Assembly (NCBI RefSeq): GCF_005217615.1
Contig: NZ_SZNK01000001.1
Location: forward strand, 4,032,001 to 4,096,000
Length of the DNA: 64,000 nt
DNA from: Brevibacillus antibioticus
Lineage (GTDB): Bacteria; Bacillota; Bacilli; Brevibacillales; Brevibacillaceae
Reading direction: 5' to 3'
In this document: positions 34,940-44,482 of the stretch, in pieces
How positions within the stretch are numbered: the first letter of the stretch is position 1
How the letters are laid out: each line of letters starts with the position of its first letter
Position numbers and translations under genes: made by a program
The notes under the pieces: generated by a model
The model's database searches: none
What the model was told of the DNA's origin: nothing
Seen by the model: only the letters and a program-made list of their open reading frames with translations

Positions 34940-36265
34940 ATGATGAAGATTCACTTTCAAAAGAAAAGCTTGCTGATCGCAACAATCACGGCTCTATCCT
35001 TGATCGGAACACAAGGAGCAGGTGCAACTCAAAATGTAACGGGAGCACCCGTTGTAGCCGAAATTCACGAATGGAAAAATCCTCCTGCACTCGCTGAGGG
35101 TATTAAAGAAGGCGGCTTCTCCGGTCTGGTGCATCTCCCTAATGATCCTCCTTCTATCTTTTATACATTGGCAGACCGTGGACCAAATGGTCAATACGGC
35201 AAGGACGAACTGCGTACATTCCCTGACCCAAACTACACACCACGCATGTACAAAATAAAGGTGGAGAACGGGAACATTCACGTTTTGGAAACCATCAAGC
35301 TGCATTTGCCAGAGGGCAAAATCAACGTTTTTACGAAAAATGCATATATCAGTGGATTGCCGAACCTCGCTGGCCCTGATGAAGTTCCCTACGATGTAAC
35401 GGGAACCAAAAAGCTTAGTTACGATCCAGACGGTTTGGATTTGGAAGGCATCGCTTACAACCCGGTCGACGATACCTTTTGGTTATCCGACGAATACCGC
35501 CCATCCATCATTCAAGTAAAACGTGACGGCACAATCCTGGGCCGCTATGTACCAAAGGGCAGCAAAGAAGCCTTGCTTGCAGCAGGCGCAAAGATGGAGA
35601 TTTTTGATACGTTGCCAGCCATCTATTCCAAACGCATAGCAAACCGTGGCTTCGAAGGTGTCACCATCTCGCCAGACGGCAAGTTCTTGTATACTTCGAT
35701 CCAAAGTCCGATGGCAGTCCCTGATAAAAAGACAGGCGAGGCTTCCCGTAATTTGCGCATTTTAAAGATGGATCTCGCCACCAAAAAAGTCGTAGGCGAG
35801 TACATGTACATCGCAGAGAACGCGAAAGATTTCGTGAAAGTGAAACAAAAAGACGTCGTGATCAGTGACTTGGCTGCACTCAGTCAGGATGTTTTACTGA
35901 TTGACGAGCGAGACAAAAATGCCGGTGCAGACGCACAGCTTAAGCGTATTTACAAAGCCGATTTTTCGAAAGCAACCAATTTACTCGGTACGTCAACAAG
36001 TGAGCGTGACTTTGAGAAGCTCACCGTTGCCCAAGTGAAAGAGCAAGGAATTGTGCCTGTTTCCAAGGAATTGGTGGTGGATGTAGCCAAGCTGAACTAT
36101 CCGCATGAAAAGCTGGAAGGACTAGCGATTGTGGATAAAAACACGATTGCCATTGTGAATGACAATGATTTCGGCGTAGATGGCTATGACGAGAAGGGCA
36201 AGATTAAAATTAATAGCAATCCTACGCAGATGTATGTGATTAAAGTGGGTAAGGATTTTAAATAA
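34940..36265 (+). CDS. Secreted esterase-like phytase-family protein (PF13449 type)
   Basis: A 441-residue exported protein. The signal peptide KKSLLIATITALSLIGTQG is cleaved near AGA-TQ. The body is a predicted beta-propeller with LEGIAYNPVDDTFWLSDEYRP, GFEGVTISPDGKFLYTSIQSP and LEGLAIVDKNTIAIVNDNDFG, the hallmark strands of the esterase-like-of-phytase domain. The enzymatic activity is uncertain; family members are secreted phosphatases or phosphodiesterases. CGGAGGGATATG gives its ribosome site; a terminator follows at 36317. Confidence 0.82.
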   Translation: MMKIHFQKKSLLIATITALSLIGTQGAGATQNVTGAPVVAEIHEWKNPPALAEGIKEGGFSGLVHLPNDPPSIFYTLADRGPNGQYGKDELRTFPDPNYTPRMYKIKVENGNIHVLETIKLHLPEGKINVFTKNAYISGLPNLAGPDEVPYDVTGTKKLSYDPDGLDLEGIAYNPVDDTFWLSDEYRPSIIQVKRDGTILGRYVPKGSKEALLAAGAKMEIFDTLPAIYSKRIANRGFEGVTISPDGKFLYTSIQSPMAVPDKKTGEASRNLRILKMDLATKKVVGEYMYIAENAKDFVKVKQKDVVISDLAALSQDVLLIDERDKNAGADAQLKRIYKADFSKATNLLGTSTSERDFEKLTVAQVKEQGIVPVSKELVVDVAKLNYPHEKLEGLAIVDKNTIAIVNDNDFGVDGYDEKGKIKINSNPTQMYVIKVGKDFK

Positions 36266-36316
36266 GAAGTTTGACACCTGCTGTTTATGCGGGAGAAGTC
36301 CTACGTTAATATAAAG

Positions 36317-36352
36317 AAAGCCTCGTAGCTTATTCATGTTACGAGGCTTTTC
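36317..36352. terminator. Bidirectional terminator
   Basis: AAAGCCTCGTA and TACGAGGCTTT are perfect 11-base arms around a 12-base loop, with T on the plus side and A on the other. It lies between two convergent genes. Confidence 0.92.
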
Positions 36353-36357
36353 TTATG

Positions 36358-36873
36358 TTACTCATCTTCCCCTTCATACAGCTTCGATAAAAATTCTGTA
36401 AATGTTTCAGCCACTCGGCTAATTGCTTCTCTTTGCCATTCTTCCAATGATTTTTCTTCTAGGTCACCCTCATCCAAGTCTTCCTCGGAGATCAAGAATT
36501 CGTGTTCTACGAAAACAACGATTGGTTCAGCATGCCGTCCGTTACTATAGTCAAAGCAAATGTAATTACCGGCAGCATCATATCCGATTGGGATCACTCC
36601 TTCGGGTACACAACCCTTAACATTCTCATGTGCTGTTAAGATATGGTACCCCCCAACCTTCCTACTTAGGCTGTAGAATGCATTAAATACTTTACCTTCT
36701 ACTTCCTCGGAATCAAAGACACAAGGAATAGGACACCCCTCATTATTCTCAAGCATACACTCTACAAAATCTTTGGGAAATCGTACGCCCAGCGCAGCTT
36801 CTACTTCTTTGATATCTTGAATGTCTATCTTTTCTGTGCAGCATTCAAATGTTACATGATTTGGAATTCCCAT
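36358..36873 (-). CDS. SMI1/KNR4-family protein
   Basis: A 171-residue acidic protein that is almost entirely a SMI1/KNR4 domain: DIKEVEAALGVRFPKDFVECMLENNEGCP, then PEGVIPIGYDAAGNYICFDYS and PIVVFVEHEF. Free-standing proteins of this kind are often immunity proteins of polymorphic toxins or sit in tandem immunity arrays, but no toxin is adjacent here. It is the second SMI1 protein in the window, distinct in size from that at 2896. Confidence 0.82.
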   Translation of the reverse strand: MGIPNHVTFECCTEKIDIQDIKEVEAALGVRFPKDFVECMLENNEGCPIPCVFDSEEVEGKVFNAFYSLSRKVGGYHILTAHENVKGCVPEGVIPIGYDAAGNYICFDYSNGRHAEPIVVFVEHEFLISEEDLDEGDLEEKSLEEWQREAISRVAETFTEFLSKLYEGEDE

Positions 36874-37000
36874 GCCATTGCTCCCTGTTAATAATTTCGA
36901 TCCACTTTACTAATATCGGAAATTATTGCATTTAGTTGAAACAAAAAAGAAGGGGTATGATCCCCTTCCTTTGTCACTCAATCCTTCTCTACTGCTCTTT

Positions 37001-37438
37001 CTATAACGACGCCCAGGTGTTTTCCAGCCACTGATCAAAATCAGCACCTTTTTCTCCCTCGTACGTATCATAGATATCGCTTCTCATTTTTTGCAGTTTC
37101 TCTTTGAATTCCTCGAGCGTATGACCTTTTGGCAAGCTTTTCTTAATTCTTACCAAAGCTTTCGTTGCGCCTTTGATCAAGTCGCCTTTTTTCTGAGCAG
37201 GTAACCGAGCACCTTCCCCAAATGCTTTCAGTTTTTGAAAAGCAGCCTCTTGCACTTTGTATACCGTATCGTTTTCCATGATTCTCATTAGTAATTTCAT
37301 TGTTTCTTCATGCTTCCACTGCCCTAATTCTTCAACAGCCTCTAAACGCTCTCTCCAATTAGACGTTCGATTGGCAGCCTTTTTTAATTCCTCAAAATTC
37401 GGAGGAAACTCATTTTTGATTACAATATTATTCATCAA
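37001..37438 (-). CDS. HEAT-repeat protein, 145 aa
   Basis: A small soluble helical protein: NWRERLEAVEELGQWKHEETMKLLMRIM and YKVQEAAFQKLKAFGEG form two HEAT-like repeats (about residues 25-80), followed by a basic helix and an acidic C-terminus ending WLENTWASL. Such proteins are protein-binding adaptors; the partner is unknown. Its ribosome site is AGAAGGAGATAG. Confidence 0.7.
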   Translation of the reverse strand: MMNNIVIKNEFPPNFEELKKAANRTSNWRERLEAVEELGQWKHEETMKLLMRIMENDTVYKVQEAAFQKLKAFGEGARLPAQKKGDLIKGATKALVRIKKSLPKGHTLEEFKEKLQKMRSDIYDTYEGEKGADFDQWLENTWASL

Positions 37439-37554
37439 ATCTATCTCCTTCTGACTATCATCCTTCTATTATGGCACTACATCATATGAATAACACCCCC
37501 TTCTCACATATAAATTCCTCGAAAAAAGTGTGGAGAGCGAAGAAATTAAATTAT

Positions 37555-37600
37555 AGTAAAAAAGCTTCTTGCCGCTCATGATAATGAGGCAAGAAGCTTT
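37555..37600 (-). terminator. Terminator of UGT gene
   Basis: AAAGCTTCTTGCC and GGCAAGAAGCTTT are perfect 13-base arms followed by TTT on the minus strand. Confidence 0.88.
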
Positions 37601-37606
37601 TCATTT

Positions 37607-38824
37607 TTAATTCGGCACGGAATACAAAGACATAATACATCTTGCAGCTTCTTGGTATCCGCCAGCATTACGCAAAGAGTCCCCTACTTGTATCGCGTGC
37701 TGTTTATAGGTGGATTCGTTCAACACTTGCAGCAAAGCATCTTTCAATGCTGTCGGTGTGAGCTGCCCTCTATCTAACCTAATCCCCGCTCCCAGCTCCT
37801 CCACCCGCTTTGCCACAATCGGTTGATCGGAGCTTAATGGAATCATGACGAGTGGCACATGAAAATAGAGAGCCTCACTCGTACTGTTCATGCCAGCATG
37901 TGTAATAAAAGCATCGGCTTGCTGGAGCACTTCCAGTTGCGGAACGTACGGCTCCACGATGAAGTTTGGTGGAATATATTCACCCAGCGACTCCAGCTCC
38001 GTGTCTCTTCCGTAAGATAGTACGAATTGAGCCGGAATATCTTGAAAGGCTGCAAAGCACAGTTTGTACAATTCCACATCCTTGGTCAAAATACTGCCCA
38101 TGGAAATGAATACGACCTTATGGTATGGAGCGCGAAGTTTTTCAAACGGAAACGAAGGAGAATCAGGGCGCGACGCAATCGACGGTCCTGTAAATATGTA
38201 GCTATCGTCCAGCTTGTCAGCATCTGGCTGGAATTCACGGCTGGTAAAGACAATCTTCATATCCCCATACTGGCGGGTAATATCTTCAATGGCAGGGACG
38301 GCTACGTTGCATACACGTGCGATGCTCTGTGCAGTCTGCGTCACTCGTTCATAAAGTGCATCCACATCTACAGCATCGCTTGCATCAAACACTTCGACAA
38401 TATGGCTGAGCGGTTCAGCAAATGCCAGGTTGGTTACGGAGCAAATCGTCGGGATTCCTAACCTCTCACCTAAGATTGCCCCTCCCCACCCAAACAAGGA
38501 GTCAAAAATCAAGTAATCAAATGATTCGTTTTCTATCTGCCTGAGTATCTTGGGAATGCAGGGTTCAATAATGCCTCGGAGCATAAAATCAGTGAAATGA
38601 AGAGGGTGTTTGAATTCTGTTGGGTTAAAACCCAAATCACGAGATACTTGTTCTTCCGATTGATAAGCGCGGAATTGCGCCCCAGTCTGGGCAAGCCTAT
38701 CCCGATATTCTTCTGAACACATATAGACGACTTCTTCTCCGTTGTCGACTAGCTGCTTCACTAATCCCAATGTAGGATTCACGTGACCATCTGCTGGAAT
38801 CGTAACATACAGTACGCGTGCCAC
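37607..38824 (-). CDS. MGT-family UDP-glycosyltransferase (GT1)
   Basis: A 405-residue GT-B enzyme that moves a sugar from a UDP donor to a small acceptor such as a macrolide, flavonoid or antibiotic. The N-terminus VLYVTIPADGHVNPTLGLVKQL carries the acceptor-side HVNP motif. The donor-binding signature is in PQLEVLQQADAFITHAGMNSTSEALYF, with LVMIPLSSDQP following. Related Bacillus enzymes (YjiC, BcGT) are promiscuous and some give antibiotic resistance. It is monocistronic. Confidence 0.9.
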   Translation of the reverse strand: MARVLYVTIPADGHVNPTLGLVKQLVDNGEEVVYMCSEEYRDRLAQTGAQFRAYQSEEQVSRDLGFNPTEFKHPLHFTDFMLRGIIEPCIPKILRQIENESFDYLIFDSLFGWGGAILGERLGIPTICSVTNLAFAEPLSHIVEVFDASDAVDVDALYERVTQTAQSIARVCNVAVPAIEDITRQYGDMKIVFTSREFQPDADKLDDSYIFTGPSIASRPDSPSFPFEKLRAPYHKVVFISMGSILTKDVELYKLCFAAFQDIPAQFVLSYGRDTELESLGEYIPPNFIVEPYVPQLEVLQQADAFITHAGMNSTSEALYFHVPLVMIPLSSDQPIVAKRVEELGAGIRLDRGQLTPTALKDALLQVLNESTYKQHAIQVGDSLRNAGGYQEAARCIMSLYSVPN

Positions 38825-38975
38825 TCACTCCACCTCCAAAAGAATGTTAATTTAGAAAATGTTTCCATTTCATTATAGGTCAGAAGGCTAGTGAAAATGG
38901 TTAAAATCGAAATATTTCATAATTTGTTCAATATTTTATATGAAGATGTTTAGTATTATGTCAAGTTTTTTAAAC

Positions 38976-39019
38976 ACAAAAATCCCTCCAGCCATCATTT
39001 CTCCATGTGAAGGGATTTC
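38976..39019 (-). terminator. Terminator of GT8 gene
   Basis: AAATCCCT and AGGGATTT arms with a 23-base loop; T5 follows on the minus strand. Confidence 0.65.
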
Positions 39020-39061
39020 TATCCATTTTATTAAATTCGAAAAGCGCCGAAAGCCCGATGC

Positions 39062-39856
39062 CTATAAGGAGTTTAACTTCTTTACTTTTTTGAGATATTT
39101 AAAATATTCCTCTCGAAGCGGGTGCTTTTTACTCAACCACGGTTTGCTATCTTCCCCTGTGTAGTGAATAATGGCCGGATCTATTCGCAGGTTGCTTTTA
39201 TAAAGATGTTTGGACTGATAATTCCACTTTGTGTCAAGTTGAAGCCAATTACCATGGAGAATTGCATTCATCGGATCTTGACTGGGATAACGAATAAGCC
39301 CTTGGTTCTTTGTCATGTAATCCAAAATCTTGCTTGTAATGTTATGCTCTCTCCATTTTTTCAAATTCATGACTAATACTCCCGCATTAAAGTAATCACA
39401 ATCATCCGGAATAGACAGGTCGACATGTCTTAATTTGTTTACCCCTTGCCAAGAATCCATCACTGCTGCAAGGAAATATTGATCAACTTTTGTGTTCCAT
39501 AATGGAGTGATGTCCTTTTTAACAACGATATCACTATCCAAATAAATCACTTTTTCAACTTCTTTGTCCAGCAGGTCTGGAATAGAAATCCGATGATAAG
39601 TCTCCTGCGTAAGGTGATCACGGACGAGGAATCCATCATATAGGGTCGGATCAATAGTGACATATTTGATTTGAGCATGGAATCGTTTCACAGTTTTCGT
39701 TAAGATGGATTTATTTTTCTCAGAGACTTGACTGTCAATAACGTGAACGATGACTGGGTTTTTCGACACCTTATTTTCAAAAAGGGAATATAACATGACT
39801 GCGAGATGGATAGCAAAACCATCATTAACGGCTGTTACAATATGAATCGTGCCCAC
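39062..39856 (-). CDS. Glycosyltransferase family 8 protein
   Basis: A 264-residue GT-A retaining glycosyltransferase of the LgtC/GspA type. VTAVNDGFAIHLAVMLYSL is the donor-binding start, D-x-D is in KVIYLDSDIVVKKDI (about residue 105), FNAGVLVMNLKKWRE and IIHYTGEDSKPW with the conserved His complete it. The GTG at 39856 has GGGAG 5 bases upstream; the longer frame reads an unlike N-terminus. Its product may be a wall or surface glycan; GspA in B. subtilis is a general stress protein. Confidence 0.85.
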   Translation of the reverse strand: MGTIHIVTAVNDGFAIHLAVMLYSLFENKVSKNPVIVHVIDSQVSEKNKSILTKTVKRFHAQIKYVTIDPTLYDGFLVRDHLTQETYHRISIPDLLDKEVEKVIYLDSDIVVKKDITPLWNTKVDQYFLAAVMDSWQGVNKLRHVDLSIPDDCDYFNAGVLVMNLKKWREHNITSKILDYMTKNQGLIRYPSQDPMNAILHGNWLQLDTKWNYQSKHLYKSNLRIDPAIIHYTGEDSKPWLSKKHPLREEYFKYLKKVKKLNSL

Positions 39857-39925
39857 TATTCTCCCACCCCATATCCTAATTGAGCTATATATACACACTA
39901 TTCATGGACAGCGGTGGTTTGTGTG

Positions 39926-40129
39926 ATGAAAATACCTAATTTATTTCTAGATGGGAGCACAATTCACAGCTGCGAGCCTCCGCTAATGCGGCTTTTTTCT
40001 GTGATCGATCAGAAAACCGTTATACGACTAGAGCATGTTCACTCCACCCCCATAAAATATATAAGCGGTGAGAACGACTCGGGCATTGAGCTTCTCAAAA
40101 GAACACAAAAAGTAGATGCATGTGGGTAA
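39926..40129 (+). CDS. Possible small protein, 67 aa
   Basis: The frame reads KIPNLFLDGSTIHSCEPPLM and ends VDACG. It has no clear ribosome site and overlaps a terminator-like GCCTCCGC-TAAT-GCGGC-T6 element at about 39976-40000, which argues against translation. I list it as doubtful; no family is recognised. Confidence 0.25.
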   Translation: MKIPNLFLDGSTIHSCEPPLMRLFSVIDQKTVIRLEHVHSTPIKYISGENDSGIELLKRTQKVDACG

Positions 40130-40185
40130 TTTGTCCAAGCTCAGACAGGGACCAAGAAAGTACCTATTTAAAAGGGTGATGAACG

Positions 40186-41271
40186 ATGATCTCCTTTGTG
40201 GTTGGCAGAGGTATGGGCCATCTCGGTAGATGCATTAGCATAACGGAACAATTGCAGCAGCAACGTCTGCCTATTCACGTGTTTGCCTTTCGGGAAACGC
40301 ATGGCTATTTATCGAAAAACCTGCACAATGATATCCAATTGCAAACCTTTACATCCAAAAAATTCGAGGATGGTAAACGAACCACACTATTAATAAATGA
40401 TTGGCGCTCTGATGTGCCTCGGTTTCGCAGTGAGGGGAAGGTCGGTGGAGACACAAAGCTCGTGACCCTCTATCACAGTGACTTTATCATCGGTAAAAAT
40501 GATTCAGCTCCGATGCAGGAATACAAAAATCGCATTGTAGAAATCGCCAATCAATCCGATATCTTTCTGCACATGAATCTTATACCGCCTCAGCAGACCC
40601 ATCCGCAAATGAACTGCATCTATATCCCTATTCCTTTAATCACCAGGGAAATCAGCCAGTCCCCACAAGAAGTGCGACGCTTGTTAGGCCTTCAGCAGAA
40701 CGAGTCGTTTATTCTGGTTCACATGGGTGGCGGACTCGCTAACCGTTATGAACAGATCGTGAAGTGGTATGATCAAATAAACTCGCTCGCTGGCCGCTTT
40801 CGATTTGTTGTAGCTGGGCAATTGGCAGATGAAGATTACCCATTCGATGAAAGAATTATCAAAGCCCCTCTTATTCCGAATGGCAAAAATCTTGTACAGG
40901 CGGCCAGTCTGGTCATTAGCAAACCGGGCATGGGCATTTTAGGAGATTGCATCTCTACAGGAACCCCGTTACTTTTCCTTCCGCCAGATGATGCGGAACG
41001 CGAGCAAAAAATAGAGATGCTGAGGGAAGTAGTCGATAGTGATCATGTATCGATCCATGAACCGGAAGAGATTGTACCAAAGATCGAGCATGCGCTAGCA
41101 AATAAAGAGGTCATTCAAAAAAGATTTCGTCTTATCCCTACCAATGGAGCAGAGGTCGCAAGCAAAATTATCGAAATGGCATACCGAATCCCGCTATCGA
41201 AATTGCCAAAAAGACGGGAGGATCTCCTCCGCTTGACGCCGTATAGCTCATTTGGAAATAAGGACGGATGA
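40186..41271 (+). CDS. GT-B glycosyltransferase, MurG-like (GT28 C-terminal)
   Basis: A 361-residue nucleotide-sugar transferase. It starts directly with the glycine-rich loop VGRGMGHLGRCISITEQL, has a central FILVHMGGGLANRYE strand opening the second domain, and the donor-binding SLVISKPGMGILGDCISTGTPLLFLPP of MurG/UGT28 proteins (about residues 240-270). AAGGGTG precedes the ATG. The acceptor is unknown. With the two other glycosyltransferases it makes a loose glycan region, but each gene has its own signals. Confidence 0.8.
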   Translation: MISFVVGRGMGHLGRCISITEQLQQQRLPIHVFAFRETHGYLSKNLHNDIQLQTFTSKKFEDGKRTTLLINDWRSDVPRFRSEGKVGGDTKLVTLYHSDFIIGKNDSAPMQEYKNRIVEIANQSDIFLHMNLIPPQQTHPQMNCIYIPIPLITREISQSPQEVRRLLGLQQNESFILVHMGGGLANRYEQIVKWYDQINSLAGRFRFVVAGQLADEDYPFDERIIKAPLIPNGKNLVQAASLVISKPGMGILGDCISTGTPLLFLPPDDAEREQKIEMLREVVDSDHVSIHEPEEIVPKIEHALANKEVIQKRFRLIPTNGAEVASKIIEMAYRIPLSKLPKRREDLLRLTPYSSFGNKDG

Positions 41272-41589
41272 CTTTGAAGCAAACAAAGAGGACTGTCTTA
41301 GGCAGAAGATCAATTTCTACTTAAGACAGTCCTCTTACTTTCGTTCATTTCCCCTCTAAATCCCTATATATTCGTTGAGACACTCGCATGCTCGTTATCA
41401 ATCATTTCATTTCATTTTCTTTTCCCATGCTCCTTTCATTTCCCTTCGTACCACATGTGTTGAGTAGACAGTGAAAACAATCAAAAATATTCCTCGGATT
41501 GGTGTTTGCTCTATTGAGTGATTTGAAGCGTAACATATCTGCTCCATCTACAATATGATATGCCTAGAACAATCTAAAGAGGTGAGCCG
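41272..41589. other. Gap with terminator and cwlJ upstream region
   Basis: After the strong terminator at 41287 nothing coding is seen. The last 100 bases form the upstream region of the spore hydrolase; I could not assign a sporulation-sigma promoter with confidence. Confidence 0.6.
41287..41335 (+). terminator. Strong terminator after MurG-like gene
   Basis: AGAGGACTGTCTTA and TAAGACAGTCCTCT are perfect 14-base arms with a 21-base loop. Confidence 0.88.
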
Positions 41590-42033
41590 ATGGCAGTCAT
41601 AAAAGCCAGGAGCAGTGATATTGACATGTTGGCAAGGTTGCTTCGAGCCGAAGCTGAGGGTGAAGGCGAAATGGGGATGCTCCTTGTTGGAAATGTTGGC
41701 GTTAACCGTGTAAGAGCCAATTGCTCCGATTTTAAAGGAATCCGGACCATTCCCCAAATGATCAATCAGCCGCATGCGTTTGAAGCTCTGCAACATGGTA
41801 TGTACTACCAAAGGTCTAGAGATAGAGAACGCCGTCTGGCACGACGGGCTGTGAATGGGGAGCGGCATTGGCCGGGCAAATTCTCCCTCTGGTATTTTCG
41901 TCCAGGAACGGCGCAAAATCCCCTGCCTTGTCCGCCGACCTGGTATAATCAGCCGCACGTAGGACGATACAGGCTTCATTGTTTTTATGAGCCGACCGCG
42001 CAAGAATGTATAAATGTATATAATACTTTTTAA
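41590..42033 (+). CDS. cwlJ: Spore cortex-lytic cell wall hydrolase, CwlJ/SleB family
   Basis: A 147-residue hydrolase with the SleB fold: DIDMLARLLRAEAEGEGEMG (catalytic Glu in this helix), VGNVGVNRVRANC, then GMYYQRSRDRERRLARRAVNG and SLWYFRPG. Size and lack of a signal peptide match CwlJ, which is made in the mother cell, sits in the spore coat and degrades cortex during germination. AAGAGGTGAG precedes the ATG. The next gene is small and Pro-rich; in B. subtilis cwlJ is followed by the coat protein gene gerQ. Confidence 0.85.
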   Translation: MAVIKARSSDIDMLARLLRAEAEGEGEMGMLLVGNVGVNRVRANCSDFKGIRTIPQMINQPHAFEALQHGMYYQRSRDRERRLARRAVNGERHWPGKFSLWYFRPGTAQNPLPCPPTWYNQPHVGRYRLHCFYEPTAQECINVYNTF

Positions 42034-42042
42034 TTTTATGGG

Positions 42043-42075
42043 CTGCCCCCAGCGAAAAGGAGGGGCAGTTTTTTT
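42043..42075 (+). terminator. Terminator after cwlJ
   Basis: CTGCCCC and GGGGCAG arms followed by T7. Confidence 0.9.
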
Positions 42076-42216
42076 ATAAGCTCGCGCGGGAATGTGATCA
42101 TGCATGATTCGCTATGTCTAATACGCTAGTTACATCCATAGGTGTGATCTGCCCAATCATTGTTTTTCGATTGAACAAACACTGTTGAGAATTCATTGTA
42201 AAAGGAGTGATTTTTA

Positions 42217-42591
42217 ATGGCATTTAGACCACCTCTAGGGCCACCTCCGGGTCAGCCGCCAGGAGCACAGCAATTACCAGAACCGTTAACTCCTCCCCCA
42301 GCGTTCATCCCCCCACAACCCGCTCCCTTTCGAATTGATCCACGGGCAATTGAAGGTTGTTTGTTTCGTTTTACGTATCTTTGGCTCGTAAATGGAGAGC
42401 AATTCTGGTTTTTCCCCGTTTTTGTAGGTTCTAGGTCGGTTGCAGGGTTTAGATGGACGGGGAGATCTTGGAGTCACAGTGCCGTTCTAATCGAACGGCT
42501 ATTTTTCTTTGTACACCGTTTGTTAAATTGTAGATCGTACGAACAAGCTGTAAGATATGCCCCACCCTATACTATTTCTGGTTCAATCTAA
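42217..42591 (+). CDS. Small Pro-rich conserved protein, possibly spore-associated, 124 aa
   Basis: The first ~45 residues are Pro/Gln-rich (FRPPLGPPPGQPPGAQQLPE). They are followed by a compact domain IEGCLFRFTYLWLVNGEQFW, FPVFVGSRSVAGFRWTGRSW, which I recall from unnamed conserved proteins of spore formers. The function is unknown. Position just after cwlJ makes a spore-coat role plausible, but a terminator separates them. AAAGGAGTG gives the ribosome site. Confidence 0.6.
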   Translation: MAFRPPLGPPPGQPPGAQQLPEPLTPPPAFIPPQPAPFRIDPRAIEGCLFRFTYLWLVNGEQFWFFPVFVGSRSVAGFRWTGRSWSHSAVLIERLFFFVHRLLNCRSYEQAVRYAPPYTISGSI

Positions 42592-42692
42592 AGATTACTT
42601 CCGAAACTACCGATATAGTTAGTATTCCGGAAAATATTTACTGTGAGCATATATGATTGACGTTATGCTTACATCTCAAAGGGGGACATCTT

Positions 42693-44228
42693 ATGAAGCT
42701 TCGAAATCATACTAGAATTTTAAAAGTAATCGCTAGTTTATCTGTTATTTTCGCTGCTGTAAATTATCCAGTTATCTCTTTTGCCGAATCAGTTGATTCT
42801 AGTTCCGTCAGTGAATCAAGCAATGCCGATGACATTAATACCGGTATTGCTGACTTAGACTATGATAATGACGAAATTTTAGCAGTAAGTGGTGATGAGA
42901 TAGATAGTTTTGTTCCAAAAGAAGGACTCAATCCAAAAGGTAAATTTATAGTCGTAGAACGTAAAAAGAAGTCACTTTCAACTTCTCCAGTAGATATTTC
43001 CATCATTGATTCTATGGCTAATCGCACTTATCCAGGAGCATTACAACTTGCAAATCAAGCTTTTGCAGAAAATAAACCTAGTGTATTACTAGTACCAAGA
43101 AAACCTTTGACGATTAGTATTGATTTACCAGGTTTGAAAAAGGAAAACTCAATTACTGTGGATAATCCAACATACGGTAATGTGTCTGGAGCAGTAGATG
43201 AGCTTGTATCTAAATGGAGCGATGAGTATTCAGCAACACATACTTTACCTGCGCGATTGCAGTATGCAGAATCAATGGTTTATAGCAAATCTCAAATTGG
43301 AAGTGCGCTGAATGTTAACGCGAAATATCTTGATTCTACATTAGGAATTGACTTTAATGCGATTGCTAGTGGAGAGAAAAAAGTAATGGTGGCGGCATAT
43401 AAACAAATATTTTATACAGTAAATGCGGAGCTGCCTAACGATCCATCCGATCTTTTTGATGATAGTGTTACTTTTAAAGATTTAAAACGTAAAGGGGTAA
43501 GTGATCAATCCCCACCTGTCATGGTATCAAATGTAGCTTATGGTAGAACCATTTATGTGAAATTAGAAACAACCTCGAAGAGCAAAGACGTAAAAGCAGC
43601 ATTTAAAGCCCTGCTTCAGAATACTGGCAATGTCGAAACGAATACCGAATACAAGGATATTTTTGAAGACAGTTCCTTTACAGCTGTAGTATTAGGCGGA
43701 GATTCACAAGAGCATAACAAGGTCGTTACAAAAGACTTCAGTGAAATCCGTAATATCATTAAGGATAATGCGGAATTTAGCCTAAAGAACCCAGCCTATC
43801 CAATTTCGTATACAAGTGTTTTCTTAAAAGATAATGCAATTGCTGCCGTTCATAACAATACAGATTATATTGAGACTACCGCTACAGAATATTCGAAAGG
43901 GAAAATATCACTTGGTCATTATGGCTGGTATGTCGCTCAATTTGATGTATCCTGGGATGAAGTTTCCTATGATAAAAATGGTGAAGAAGTACTCACACAT
44001 AAAACGTGGGAAGGTAGCAACCAAGATAGAACAGCTCCTTTCACGACAGTCATTCCGTTGCCACCTAATGCAAAAAATATAAGGGTTTTTGCGAAAGAAT
44101 GTACCGGCCTTGCTTGGGAATGGTGGAGAACGGTTATTGATGAGTACAACATTCCATTATCTAGTGAAATTAAGGTTGAGATTGGCGGAACGACATTAAA
44201 CCCAACTGGTGGTATTACATTTAAATAG
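42693..44228 (+). CDS. Cholesterol-dependent (thiol-activated) cytolysin
   Basis: A 511-residue secreted pore-forming toxin. A signal peptide ends near residue 31 (VISFAE). The body follows the family, and the undecapeptide [11 protein letters not shown] is canonical at residues 469-479, with the Thr-Leu cholesterol-recognition pair in [10 protein letters not shown] near the C-terminus. It binds cholesterol in animal membranes and inserts as large oligomeric rings. The ATG at 42693 follows AAAGGGGGACATCTT. Bacillus and Brevibacillus homologues include cereolysin O, alveolysin and the haemolysin of B. laterosporus. It is monocistronic with a strong terminator. Confidence 0.95.
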   Translation: MKLRNHTRILKVIASLSVIFAAVNYPVISFAESVDSSSVSESSNADDINTGIADLDYDNDEILAVSGDEIDSFVPKEGLNPKGKFIVVERKKKSLSTSPVDISIIDSMANRTYPGALQLANQAFAENKPSVLLVPRKPLTISIDLPGLKKENSITVDNPTYGNVSGAVDELVSKWSDEYSATHTLPARLQYAESMVYSKSQIGSALNVNAKYLDSTLGIDFNAIASGEKKVMVAAYKQIFYTVNAELPNDPSDLFDDSVTFKDLKRKGVSDQSPPVMVSNVAYGRTIYVKLETTSKSKDVKAAFKALLQNTGNVETNTEYKDIFEDSSFTAVVLGGDSQEHNKVVTKDFSEIRNIIKDNAEFSLKNPAYPISYTSVFLKDNAIAAVHNNTDYIETTATEYSKGKISLGHYGWYVAQFDVSWDEVSYDKNGEEVLTHKTWEGSNQDRTAPFTTVIPLPPNAKNIRVFAKECTGLAWEWWRTVIDEYNIPLSSEIKVEIGGTTLNPTGGITFK

Positions 44229-44242
44229 TTGGGTAAAGAAAT

Positions 44243-44287
44243 GGCTGAAATCCTTTTTGTTGAGGATTTCAGCCGTTTTTCTTTTTC
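44243..44287 (+). terminator. Terminator of the cytolysin gene
   Basis: GGCTGAAATCC and GGATTTCAGCC are perfect 11-base arms, followed by GTTTTTCTTTTTC. Confidence 0.92.
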
Positions 44288-44482
44288 ACCATCACCATAT
44301 TCTTTGGCTGAAATTCTTCTTGTCGCCATTGTAATAATTTGTCAGATTTCAACCGATTTATCTATACCTGTCAGCATCCTAATTGGCTTTGTCCGTAGAA
44401 ATGAAATTGTAAACGGCTGTATGAATTGCGGCTTCAAATGGTCACCCGCCAAGAAGAAGTCCCTTGTCCACAAAATATTTTA

